From assembly GCA_964463135.1 (NCBI GenBank), contig CAYXBA010000002.1, forward strand, positions 248,001-312,000: a stretch of DNA of 64,000 bases, given 5' to 3'. Source of the DNA: UBA6898 sp964463135. Lineage in GTDB: Bacteria; Nitrospirota; Thermodesulfovibrionia; Thermodesulfovibrionales; UBA6898. The notes below the pieces were generated by a model. The model ran no database searches. It had not been told where the DNA came from and saw only the letters and a program-made list of their open reading frames with translations. Numbering within the stretch: position 1 is the stretch's first letter; every line of letters begins with the position of its first letter. Shown one piece after another: positions 41,116 to 49,462 of the stretch. A program made the translations under genes and the position numbers.

Positions 41116-41736
41116 ATGGATATTTACCGGCATGACGATTCTTTCAGAAATGAGGAATGCAGTCTCATTGCCGGCATAGACGAAGCAGGACGGGGCCCCC
41201 TGGCGGGCCCCGTTGTAGCAGCCGCGGTTATCCTCCCCCCCCATATCCGAATCAGTGGCCTCCGGGATTCAAAGAAAGTTCCTGAAAAAGAAAGAACCCG
41301 TCTGTTCTGGGAGGTTCTGGTCTCAGCCTCTGCCATCGGCGTGGGCATTGTCGATAATCTGGAGATAGACAGGATAAATATTCTCCGGGCGACGAAATCG
41401 GCCATGAAGCAGGCGGTTGAGGATCTGGCCCTTTCTCCGGACGCACTGCTGGTCGACGCGGTTACAATTCCTGGCATAGCGGTCAGGCAGTTCCCGATCA
41501 TCAAGGGCGACGCAAAGAGCGCATCCGTAGCGGCTGCATCGATCATAGCCAAGTATGTCAGGGACACGCTGATGCTGCACTATGACAGCCTGTATCCTGA
41601 TTACCATTTCAGGAGACATAAAGGCTATTGCACAAAGGAGCACATGGATAAGATTGCGCTGCTCGGACCCTGCCCGATCCATAGAAAATCTTTCAGGCAG
41701 GTCATGACAACCGACCTGCCTTTTGCGTTGTCTTAA
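41116..41736 (+). CDS. rnhB: Ribonuclease HII
   Basis: A 206-residue enzyme that removes ribonucleotides and RNA from DNA-RNA hybrids. The acidic active site is visible as LIAGIDEAGRGPLAGPVVAA, RDSKKVPEKER and ALLVDAVTIPG; the end has KGYCTKEHMDKIALLGPC and HRKSF. It starts 6 nt after rplS and is probably in the same operon. Confidence 0.95.
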   Translation: MDIYRHDDSFRNEECSLIAGIDEAGRGPLAGPVVAAAVILPPHIRISGLRDSKKVPEKERTRLFWEVLVSASAIGVGIVDNLEIDRINILRATKSAMKQAVEDLALSPDALLVDAVTIPGIAVRQFPIIKGDAKSASVAAASIIAKYVRDTLMLHYDSLYPDYHFRRHKGYCTKEHMDKIALLGPCPIHRKSFRQVMTTDLPFALS

Positions 41737-41763
41737 GCTCTTTTTATGGCATATAATTAGTGC

Positions 41764-42429
41764 ATGGCTCTCATTACTGACCAGGAACGCATTGACGAAG
41801 CACTTGAACTGCTCTGGGTCCTCGAAGAGGACAATCACCGGGGCATGAACCATTTCAAATTAAGTTCTGATGATGCGGACACGGATACCATGATCGAGAC
41901 CCTGCTGCATCACGGACTTGCCTCTGTCAGTGATAATGATATCTGCCTTACCGGCAAAGGTCAGAAAGAGGCGCGCGGTCTTATACGAAGACAGCGGCTT
42001 GCCGAGCGTCTCTTTACCGATGTGTTCGAAATGGCTGATGACACCGTGGTGAGCGATGCCTGCAAAATGGAGCATATCCTCAGCGAGGAATTGACGGAAA
42101 GTGTCTGCACATTTCTTGGCCATCCTCCGACCTGCCCTCACGGCAAGCCGATACCGCGGGGCGAATGCTGCAAGAAGCTGAAGATCGAGGTGACCCCTGT
42201 TGTGACACGGCTTTCCGAGTTCGAGGTGGGCGCAAAGGGAAGGATCACCTTTATCGTCCCCTCTGACCCATCAAGGATCAGCAAACTGAACTCTCTTGGC
42301 ATAGCGGCCGGCAGCGTTATCAAACTGATCCAGAAAACGCCCTCGTTTGTCCTGAGCATTGACGAGACTACCGTTGCCCTGGACCCGGAGATCGCCAAGG
42401 AGATCTACGTCAGAAAGGCTTTGCCCTGA
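41764..42429 (+). CDS. DtxR/MntR-family metalloregulator with FeoA domain
   Basis: A 221-residue metal-dependent repressor. The middle has the DtxR dimer and metal-binding pattern RRQRLAERLFTDVFEM, then DACKMEHILSEELTESVCTF and LGHPPTCPHGKPIP, with the C-x-x-E-H ligand set. The C-terminal ~80 residues form a FeoA/SH3-like domain (VGAKGRITFIVPSDPSRISK, LNSLGIAAGSVIKLIQKTP). The N-terminal helix-turn-helix is unusually diverged, with SSDDADTDTMIETLLHHGLA where the recognition helix should be. It should sense Fe2+ or Mn2+; no target transporter gene is in the window. Confidence 0.88.
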   Translation: MALITDQERIDEALELLWVLEEDNHRGMNHFKLSSDDADTDTMIETLLHHGLASVSDNDICLTGKGQKEARGLIRRQRLAERLFTDVFEMADDTVVSDACKMEHILSEELTESVCTFLGHPPTCPHGKPIPRGECCKKLKIEVTPVVTRLSEFEVGAKGRITFIVPSDPSRISKLNSLGIAAGSVIKLIQKTPSFVLSIDETTVALDPEIAKEIYVRKALP

Positions 42430-42466
42430 TCCCTTCGGATCACAATCCCAGTTACGCATATATCGC

Positions 42467-43309
42467 ATGACGTCACTGGAACAGAGATTGGAGCGGGCGC
42501 TTACAGCCCAGGACGAAGAGCTCTGGTCCCTGGTTCGTGATCCCCATCCGCAGGTCATTCTGAATGTAACGCTTAACAGAAGCCTGAACGAGGAGATGGC
42601 CGTATTTCTTGCCAAGGCCAAAAATACGCCTGCCGAGGCTTTGGGGTTTCTTGCCGGTGATGTCCGCTTTAAGGAGATTTATAAGCTTAAGCTGGCCCTC
42701 TGCAGAAATCCCAGGACACCGCAGCGCGTCAGTTTTTCGCTGCTGAAATTTCTTCGTATTTTTGATCTCGGCGATCTGACAAGGGACCAGACCGTGCCGG
42801 TGATCCTTCGTCAGAAAATAGAACTGATGCTGAAAGAGAAGATCCCCGCCCTGCCCGCCGGCGTGAATATTGCGCTTGCCAAGCGATCCAACAGTACCAT
42901 TGTCATGGCGATCATGGCACGTGGAGACAGAACCACGGTCAATGCATGTCTGGACAGTCAGGTCATTACCGAAACCCATCTGTGCGAGACCATCAATAAG
43001 CATTCGGGGAAGCCTGCGGTCATTCGTGCGATATCAGAGCACCCCAAATGGTCATTGCGGTATGCGGTCAAATACAGCCTGATAAGGAACTTCCAGACTC
43101 CCATGGTTCATGTAACGCGATTTATTCCTGATATGAAGACAAAGGACCTTAGGGAGCTTTATGCGTCAGAGAGCCTCCCCAAATCGACCAAACCGTTTAT
43201 TTTTGAAGAATTGCAGGAGCGCGGGGAGAGTATTGAAGAGCCTGATGAAGAGACATATGAGATATCCGAAGACGATGATCTGGAACACGAAGACGATATT
43301 CCCCGATAG
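42467..43309 (+). CDS. Hypothetical HEAT-like helical protein
   Basis: A 280-residue soluble, helical protein without recognised family. Sections such as LVRDPHPQVILNVTLNRSLN, LCRNPRTPQRVSFSLLKF, IMARGDRTTVNACLDSQVIT and AISEHPKWSLRYAVKYSLIR read like short alpha-alpha (leucine-rich variant or HEAT-like) repeats. It ends in a strongly acidic tail of about 25 residues (EEPDEETYEISEDDD). The ATG at 42467 is used; an upstream extension overlaps the regulator gene. It follows the DtxR-type gene by 37 nt. Confidence 0.7.
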   Translation: MTSLEQRLERALTAQDEELWSLVRDPHPQVILNVTLNRSLNEEMAVFLAKAKNTPAEALGFLAGDVRFKEIYKLKLALCRNPRTPQRVSFSLLKFLRIFDLGDLTRDQTVPVILRQKIELMLKEKIPALPAGVNIALAKRSNSTIVMAIMARGDRTTVNACLDSQVITETHLCETINKHSGKPAVIRAISEHPKWSLRYAVKYSLIRNFQTPMVHVTRFIPDMKTKDLRELYASESLPKSTKPFIFEELQERGESIEEPDEETYEISEDDDLEHEDDIPR

Positions 43310-43393
43310 CACGCAGTTTAACCTTGCCGCGCAGTTACCTCTTCATTGCAAGATGGCTTTATCTTCTGTTGCGAGTTCTGGTATCTTCTACCT

Positions 43394-44389
43394 ATGATGT
43401 TAAAGAGATTGATCTGCATCAGCCTGGCCCTTCTGTTCGTTTTTGCAGTCGGGGTATCCGGATTTATGCTCATCGAGCACTGGCCTTTGCTTGATGCGCT
43501 GTATATGACCGTTATTACCCTCGCTTCAGTCGGATTTATGGAGGTGCATACGCTCTCGGAACAGGGCAGGATATTTACCATATTCCTCATACTGGGCGGC
43601 ACCGGTGTTCTTGTCTATGGAGTTTCTACGATCATTGCCTTTATTGTTGAGGGCGAGCTGACGGATACGTTGAGGAGGAGAAAGATGCAGAAAAAAATAG
43701 CTGCCATGAACGGCCACTTCATCGTATGCGGTGCCGGACAGACAGGCAAACACGTCCTCGAAGAGATAATCAGAACGCGCAAGGATGTCGTTGTCATCGA
43801 CAGGGACCCCGCCAAGATCAAGCTGCTTGATGAGCAGGGCGTATGTTACGTGCAGGGTGATGCCACCCATAATTCGGTGCTTCAGGCTGCCGGGATAGAA
43901 AGGGCCAGGGGTATTGTCTCAGCGCTTCATTCAGATGCTGAAAATCTGTTCGTTGTCTTTACCACAAAAAGACTTAATCCTGGCATCAGGGTCATATCCA
44001 AGGCTGTTGAGGAAGAGTCTGAACAGAAGATACGGATGGCAGGCGCGGACAGCGTAGTAATGCCGAACTTCATCGGCGGTCTCAGGATGGCATCAGAGCT
44101 GATCAGGCCGTCCGTTGTATCATTCCTCGACCGTATGCTCAGGTCACAGGAAAGGACCGTCAGGGTAGACGAGCTTGCAATTGACGAGCAGTCGCCGTAT
44201 CGGGACAGGACCCTCCAGGCAACAGGAATATTATCAAAAAAAGATGTGACCGTTGTAGCGCTCAGCAGGCAGTCAGAGAACTCTTATGCATTTAACCCGC
44301 CTGACGATGCAGTTTTAAAGCCAGGTGATGTGGTTATCCTCATGGGAGATATTAATGCCATTAACAGCATCAAGGGCGCAGCGAGTTAG
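43394..44389 (+). CDS. Potassium channel with RCK (TrkA) domains, altered filter
   Basis: A 331-residue ion channel of the two-TM MthK-like layout. TM1 is at about 5-28, the pore loop reads MTVITLASVGFMEVHTLSEQ, TM2 is at about 58-85, then a TrkA-N domain (GHFIVCGAGQTGKHVLEEII at about 107-126, DVVVIDRDPAKI, VQGDATHNSVLQAAGIERAR) and a TrkA-C domain at the end. The usual TVGYGD filter is replaced by SVGFME at about 45-50. Ion selectivity may therefore differ. The start is the first of two ATGs (43394, 43397). Confidence 0.88.
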   Translation: MMLKRLICISLALLFVFAVGVSGFMLIEHWPLLDALYMTVITLASVGFMEVHTLSEQGRIFTIFLILGGTGVLVYGVSTIIAFIVEGELTDTLRRRKMQKKIAAMNGHFIVCGAGQTGKHVLEEIIRTRKDVVVIDRDPAKIKLLDEQGVCYVQGDATHNSVLQAAGIERARGIVSALHSDAENLFVVFTTKRLNPGIRVISKAVEEESEQKIRMAGADSVVMPNFIGGLRMASELIRPSVVSFLDRMLRSQERTVRVDELAIDEQSPYRDRTLQATGILSKKDVTVVALSRQSENSYAFNPPDDAVLKPGDVVILMGDINAINSIKGAAS

Positions 44390-44465
44390 CGAAATATTTG
44401 CTCTTCCGCCTGAGAGAACAAGGGCTGTATTATATGAGGCGAGAAACAGGATATATCAAGTAAAT

Positions 44466-45269
44466 CTATTTTTCACTCCTGATGTCGTACATCTCCTTGA
44501 GTGAATCCCCCAGGAGATTAAAGCTGACCGCTGTGATCGCGATCATAATGCCGGGGAAAAAGACCATCCAGGGTGCTGCGTTGATAAAGACCCTGCTTGC
44601 GCTGATCATAGAGCCCCAGGTTGCGGTGGGAGGCTGAGCGCCAAGGCCGAGGAAACTGAGCCCTGCCTCGGTCAGGATATACCCTCCTGCCTTTATCCCT
44701 GCCATCACCAGGGCAAGAGGAATGCACTGGGGCAGGAGATGAACAATCACCACCCGTGCAGGACTGCAGCCTAAGGCGCGGGCAGCTTCGATGAAGGCAG
44801 ATTCCTTCAGTGATAGAACATGCCCCCTGATCAGACGTGCAAATGAAGTCCAGCCGACCGCTGAAAGAGCGATCATGACCGTATAGATCCCCTCACCGAG
44901 CACAAGCGATATACCTATGGCGAGCAGAAAGGCCGGGAAGGAAAGAATAAGGTCTACCAGCGCCATCAGGGCCGTGTCGGTCTTTCCGCCTGCATATCCT
45001 GACAGCAGGCCGACTGCCATGCCGATGGTCATGCTCATGAGCGCTGCAAGAACGGAAACGCCGACCGATATCTTTCCCCCATACAGTATCCTTGCAAGAA
45101 TGTCCCTGCCCTTGTTGTCTGTTCCAAGAAAGTGCCGTAAGGACGGCGGCTCTTTGAGGCTGTTCAGGTCTATGGCGTCAGGGTCATAGGGCACGAAAAG
45201 AAAAGAGAAAGCAGAGAGTGAAAATATCAGGACAAGGACGGCTGCTGATATCTTACCGGTCAGTCCCAT
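44466..45269 (-). CDS. Peptide-type ABC transporter permease (OppC/DppC family)
   Basis: A 267-residue inner-membrane permease with N-terminal OppC-type sequence FLFVPYDPDAIDLNSLKEPP, HFLGTDNKGRDILARILYGG, and the coupling loop EAARALGCSPARVVIVHLLP, where the ABC ATPase docks. GLSFLGLGAQPPTATWG is typical of DppC/OppC. It overlaps the OppB-type gene by 17 nt. No ABC ATPase genes (oppD/oppF type) are adjacent, and the unit ends here against a convergent gene. Confidence 0.93.
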   Translation of the reverse strand: MGLTGKISAAVLVLIFSLSAFSFLFVPYDPDAIDLNSLKEPPSLRHFLGTDNKGRDILARILYGGKISVGVSVLAALMSMTIGMAVGLLSGYAGGKTDTALMALVDLILSFPAFLLAIGISLVLGEGIYTVMIALSAVGWTSFARLIRGHVLSLKESAFIEAARALGCSPARVVIVHLLPQCIPLALVMAGIKAGGYILTEAGLSFLGLGAQPPTATWGSMISASRVFINAAPWMVFFPGIMIAITAVSFNLLGDSLKEMYDIRSEK

Positions 45270-46185
45270 GTAACCTCACCCTCGGATCTGCGAAATGATA
45301 GATAATGTCAACGATCAGGTTCATCAGCACAAATATAATCGTCCCTGCCAGAAGACAGCCCATGATCACCGGATAATCACGTTTGATAATGCCTTCCATG
45401 GCATACCGACCCAACCCATCCCATCCGAATATCGTCTCGGTGAGGACTGCTCCATTCAGATAACTGCCGAACTCAAGTCCGATAACGGTAATGACCGGTA
45501 TCAGGGCATTCTTCATGATATGGATTCCGTTAATGGCAGTCTCTCCAATGCCCTTGGCCCGCGCTGTTCTGATGAACTGCATATCCATAACATCAAGGAT
45601 CGTGATTCGGGTAACCCTGACGAGGGTCGCCAGAGCAGGAAGCGAAAGAGTTATAGCGGGCAGAAGTAAGTACTGCAGTCCTCCTGTTCCCGAGGGTGGC
45701 AGGAGCTTCAGTCTGAGACTGAAAAAAAGCATAAGCAGCAGGCCGCTCCAGAATACGGGCATGCTGAGGCCGGAGACAGACAGCAGGGAGATGATCCTGT
45801 CGGCAGGCCTGCCCTTTGACAATGCCGCTATGAAGCCGAACAACACACCTAAGGGAGCGGCAATCAGCATGGCAGCAAAGGCCAGAAGCAGCGTGTTGGG
45901 GAACTTGAGACTGATCTCGTCGGCCACCTTTCTGTTCGTATAATACGAGCGTCCAAGTTCTCCCTGCGAAAGGAGTCTGACATATCCTGCATACTGCATG
46001 ATGATGCTCTTGTCAGCTCCGATCTCCCTGCGTATCTTTTCGATGATCTCGGGACTGGAGCGTTCACCCACGATGCTGAAGACCGGATCACCCGGCAGTG
46101 CCTTGGTCAGCGAAAAGGTCATGAAGGTTATCCCGATAAGAAGCGGTATCATGAGAAATAGCCTTCTGAGAATGAAGGATCTCAA
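45253..46185 (-). CDS. Peptide-type ABC transporter permease (OppB/DppB family)
   Basis: A 310-residue inner-membrane permease. It shows the OppB/DppB start FILRRLFLMIPLLIGITFMT, LPGDPVFSIVGERSSPEIIE, LGRSYYTNRKVADEI, RVTRITILDVMDMQFIRTAR and AKGIGETAINGIHIMKNALI with the EAA-type coupling loop. It overlaps the substrate-binding-protein gene by 4 nt and the OppC gene by 17 nt, so the three are one transport unit. Confidence 0.94.
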   Translation of the reverse strand: MRSFILRRLFLMIPLLIGITFMTFSLTKALPGDPVFSIVGERSSPEIIEKIRREIGADKSIIMQYAGYVRLLSQGELGRSYYTNRKVADEISLKFPNTLLLAFAAMLIAAPLGVLFGFIAALSKGRPADRIISLLSVSGLSMPVFWSGLLLMLFFSLRLKLLPPSGTGGLQYLLLPAITLSLPALATLVRVTRITILDVMDMQFIRTARAKGIGETAINGIHIMKNALIPVITVIGLEFGSYLNGAVLTETIFGWDGLGRYAMEGIIKRDYPVIMGCLLAGTIIFVLMNLIVDIIYHFADPRVRLHGTDR

Positions 46186-47777
46186 AAAGATACCTCCATG
46201 CCTTTGTCCATACTGTAAATAGGATATATGCGGTAATTGCGGAGCGTTGGCTGCCTGACCGTGATATCGGTCTTATGCCAAAAAAAGACCCAGGGCATAT
46301 CTTCAACAATTGCCCCTTCTGCCAGGCGGTAATTGTTATCACGCTCTTTTCTCGATGAACTTCTCTGTCCCGCCTCTATGAGTGCATCGACCGTCTTGTT
46401 GGTATACCTTGTCCTGTTGCCGCTCGGTCCATGATTTGAGGAGTGAAAAAGCGGGAAGAGAAAGTTCTCGGGATCCGGGTAGTCGGCCCACCAGCTGATC
46501 CAGAACATGTCGGCCTGGCCACTGTTAATGGCGGCTTTGTACGAGCTCCATTCAAGCTGCTTTATGCTGACCGAAAGACCTGCCGTGCGGAGATATGACT
46601 GAATGATCTCGGCAATATCAACAACTTCCGGATCAGCCGTGATATAGAACTCTATCTTCTTTCCCTTCAGGCCGGTTGCTTCGATAAGTGCTATCGCCCT
46701 TGCAGGATCATAAGACGGTGGCACCGGTGCAGCCCAGCGCCGCAGGATATCGGGTATGGGGCCCTGGGCCAGCCTCCCCCTTCCCTCATAGAACGTTTCC
46801 AGGATCCTCTTTCGGTCAATGGCGCAGGAGACTGCTTTTCTTGCACGGACATCGTCAAAGGGGGGACGGGAGCAGTTAAACCCCAGGTAATACGTATTAA
46901 TGCCCTCCATTGATGCGACGAGGTTCCTGCCAGCATCCATTGCCATGATCCTGCGATATTCAGATGCAGGGACAGATATGACATCAAGATTGCCGAGCTC
47001 GAATTCTGTTAATGCGGTAAGGTCCTCTGGAATGATCCTATAGCGAAGACCTGCTGCTTTTGCCCTGCCCCCGAAATAGTATGGATTTCTGTCGAGCAGG
47101 AGGTGACTGTTATGTTTCCACTCTGTCAGCCGAAACGGGCCGGTACCGACCGGATGCGTGGCAAAGTCGTCTCCCCACCGCAGGACCTCTTCTTTCGGCA
47201 CGACATAAGCAGCGGTCATGGTGAGGAGATTAAGAAAAGGAGAAAAGGGCTTTTCGAGCAGCAGTTCGATGGTAAAGGGAGCTGATATTTTAATGCCGCT
47301 CACCTCGGCCGCCTCGCCTTTCATAAAAGCCCTTGCACCCGAAAGCCTGTCCAGTATCCAGGTATTGGGAGATCTTCCTCCCGGAGCAAGGATCCGCTCA
47401 AAGGAGTATTTGACATCAGCGGCAGACAACATGCGATCATTTGAAAATCTGACATCTCTCCTTAGATGAAAGGTATATTTTTTTCCATCAGGACTGATAT
47501 CCCATGATTCAGCCAGATCAGGGATGACCTCGAGGTTCTCATCCATCCTGACGAGACCATTGAATATTTTTGCGGCGATCATTCCCCCGTTAACATCAAC
47601 GATCAGCGCAGGGTCCAGCGTGGTGGGATTGAAATTGAGCCTGTAGTGGACATATCCGGCGATCCGGTCATTTGAAGAGCAGCCAATAAGGGCAAGCACC
47701 AGATAAAGAGATGCGGCCAGGAAAAAGAGCCTGCTATCAGCTCTGCTGGCCTGCTGCACTATCCTCTTCCTTCTCAT
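46182..47777 (-). CDS. Peptide ABC transporter substrate-binding lipoprotein (SBP family 5)
   Basis: A 531-residue periplasmic binding lipoprotein. A signal peptide ends in lipobox LALIGC; the binding-protein family 5 domain has NFNPTTLDPALIVDVNGG, ESWDISPDGKKYTFHLRRDV, LSAADVKYSFERI and ADMFWISWWADYPDPENF. It delivers peptides, nickel chelates or similar ligands; with the neighbouring amidase and D-aminoacylase, murein peptides are a reasonable guess. It overlaps the AI-2E-type gene by 41 nt. Confidence 0.93.
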   Translation of the reverse strand: MRRKRIVQQASRADSRLFFLAASLYLVLALIGCSSNDRIAGYVHYRLNFNPTTLDPALIVDVNGGMIAAKIFNGLVRMDENLEVIPDLAESWDISPDGKKYTFHLRRDVRFSNDRMLSAADVKYSFERILAPGGRSPNTWILDRLSGARAFMKGEAAEVSGIKISAPFTIELLLEKPFSPFLNLLTMTAAYVVPKEEVLRWGDDFATHPVGTGPFRLTEWKHNSHLLLDRNPYYFGGRAKAAGLRYRIIPEDLTALTEFELGNLDVISVPASEYRRIMAMDAGRNLVASMEGINTYYLGFNCSRPPFDDVRARKAVSCAIDRKRILETFYEGRGRLAQGPIPDILRRWAAPVPPSYDPARAIALIEATGLKGKKIEFYITADPEVVDIAEIIQSYLRTAGLSVSIKQLEWSSYKAAINSGQADMFWISWWADYPDPENFLFPLFHSSNHGPSGNRTRYTNKTVDALIEAGQRSSSRKERDNNYRLAEGAIVEDMPWVFFWHKTDITVRQPTLRNYRIYPIYSMDKGMEVSF

Positions 47778-48804
47778 CTTCTATATGGCGGAATATTTCG
47801 AATACAGAGATGAAGGCCGCCATAATGAGAGGCCCCATCACAAAACCGATCATGCCAAAGAGTTTTATACCGCCCAGAACACTGAATAGGATCAGTATGG
47901 TCGGCATCTTGGTGCGCGAGCCGATGATCAGAGGCCTCAGAATGTTGTCGACCATGCTGATGACCAGGACGCCGAAGAGGAATAGGCCGATTCCCCGTGC
48001 GTAGCTTCCGCTGAGAAGAAGATAGACAGATCCCGGTCCCCAGATCGAAAAGGTTCCGATAACCGGGACAAAGGACATGACTGCCATGGCAACGCCCCAC
48101 ATTACCGGAGATTCCATGCCCACGGTATAGTACGCAAGCCCTCCCAGAATGCCCTGTATAAGAGCAACCGTTGCTCCGCCGTACACGGTCGAAACGATCA
48201 TGTCCTTGACCTGTGTAGCCAGTCTGTCCTTATGCCTTTCGCTGAAGGGCATGAAGTCACGTGCCTTTGCCAGAAATCCGGCGCTGTCCCTGAGAAAGAA
48301 GAAGATGGTAAAGATCATGAAGAGGAAGTTTGCCAGGATCACCATTACATTTGTTATCTGCAGGGACATGGTATCGATAAGCGTTTTGCCGGCCCTTCTT
48401 ATGCCCTCCCTGATCGTCTCTTCTGACGGCAGTTCTCCCATATAGGTGCTCATTTTCTGGTACAGCGGCGAAGAACTCAGCCCTCTGTAGAACCGCTGCA
48501 TAGATTCGAGCCGGTCCTGATCGATGCTCGCCAGAAAGGCCTGTGTCTCCGTTATGAGGAGAGAGGTAAGATATGAGATCGGGCCCAGAATGACGATAAG
48601 GATCAGCGCTATGGTGATCAAAGAGGCAAGGGACCTGAATTTCACCTGTCTGCAGAGAAAGGCATACACCGGATAAAAGACGATGGCAAAGACCATTGCC
48701 CAAGCAACTGCCGTAAGAAAAGGACTGATGATCTGGTATGCAAGATAGCCGAGCACGGCAATCAGAAAAAGAAGCATGGGAGCGGAGAATCTATTTGTGT
48801 TCAT
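47737..48804 (-). CDS. AI-2E family transporter (PerM-like)
   Basis: A 355-residue inner-membrane protein with about eight hydrophobic segments. Family features are YQIISPFLTAVAWAMVFAIV, LIQGILGGLAYYTVGMESPV, FVPVIGTFSIWGPGSVYLLL, DNILRPLIIGSRTKMPTILI and FSVLGGIKLFGMIGFVMGPL. Members move autoinducer-2 or Na+/H+; the substrate here is unknown. It overlaps both neighbours on the same strand. Confidence 0.9.
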   Translation of the reverse strand: MNTNRFSAPMLLFLIAVLGYLAYQIISPFLTAVAWAMVFAIVFYPVYAFLCRQVKFRSLASLITIALILIVILGPISYLTSLLITETQAFLASIDQDRLESMQRFYRGLSSSPLYQKMSTYMGELPSEETIREGIRRAGKTLIDTMSLQITNVMVILANFLFMIFTIFFFLRDSAGFLAKARDFMPFSERHKDRLATQVKDMIVSTVYGGATVALIQGILGGLAYYTVGMESPVMWGVAMAVMSFVPVIGTFSIWGPGSVYLLLSGSYARGIGLFLFGVLVISMVDNILRPLIIGSRTKMPTILILFSVLGGIKLFGMIGFVMGPLIMAAFISVFEIFRHIEDEKEEDSAAGQQS

Positions 48805-49462
48805 GGCACCCCTCTATAAATGAACGGAAAAGAGCTCGGGTCAATGCATTCTCCATTCTCTCGGGGTGCCACTGGACGCCGACAAGGAATGTATAATCGC
48901 TCAGATAGACGCCTTCAACAATGCCGTCGTCCGAGCAGGCAAACGAGATGAGCCCCCTGCCCGGCTCTTTTACGGCCTGATGGTGGCTGCTGTTCACTTC
49001 ATGGTATCCGCTTTTCAGGAAAGGATTCTCCTCAACTGAGAGCGGATGCAGGCCGTTTCGGTGGTCGCGCGAACCTTCTTTCTGTGACTGAATATCCTGA
49101 TACAGGGAACCCTTGAAGAACGTATTTATCACCTGCATGCCGTAACAGATCCCGAAAACAGGTTTTCGTCTCTTTGTTGCTTCTCTGAGAAGAAAGAGTT
49201 CAAAGTCAGTCCTTTTCTGCGCCTCGCGGCTGATCTCATATCTCTGCTCCTCATTATAGAGCACAGGATCGATATCTTTGCCTCCCGGAATAAGAAAACC
49301 GTCAAAATGGTCCATAAGGTCTCTTTTTCGTGAGCCAGGATGGATAAACTCTGCCATGGCGCCTGCCTTCTGAAGCGCCTCAATATATAAATGCGGCTCA
49401 TGCGGGAAATTATCCCTGCTGCCTGTGGTGACTGCAATAAGCGGTATAGAGCTCATGGGCAT
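48791..49462 (-). CDS. Class I glutamine amidotransferase-fold hydrolase (peptidase C26)
   Basis: A 223-residue hydrolase of the gamma-glutamyl-GABA hydrolase (PuuD-like) type. It has DGFLIPGGKDIDPVLYNEE, the nucleophile elbow KPVFGICYGMQVINTFF (Cys) and the catalytic His-x-Glu in VGVQWHPERMENA. It cuts gamma-glutamyl amide bonds. The ATG at 49462 overlaps the upstream stop (TAATG), which supports this start over an earlier in-frame ATG. Its context with D-aminoacylase suggests processing of gamma-glutamyl peptides from murein; this is inference. Confidence 0.88.
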   Translation of the reverse strand: MPMSSIPLIAVTTGSRDNFPHEPHLYIEALQKAGAMAEFIHPGSRKRDLMDHFDGFLIPGGKDIDPVLYNEEQRYEISREAQKRTDFELFLLREATKRRKPVFGICYGMQVINTFFKGSLYQDIQSQKEGSRDHRNGLHPLSVEENPFLKSGYHEVNSSHHQAVKEPGRGLISFACSDDGIVEGVYLSDYTFLVGVQWHPERMENALTRALFRSFIEGCHEHK

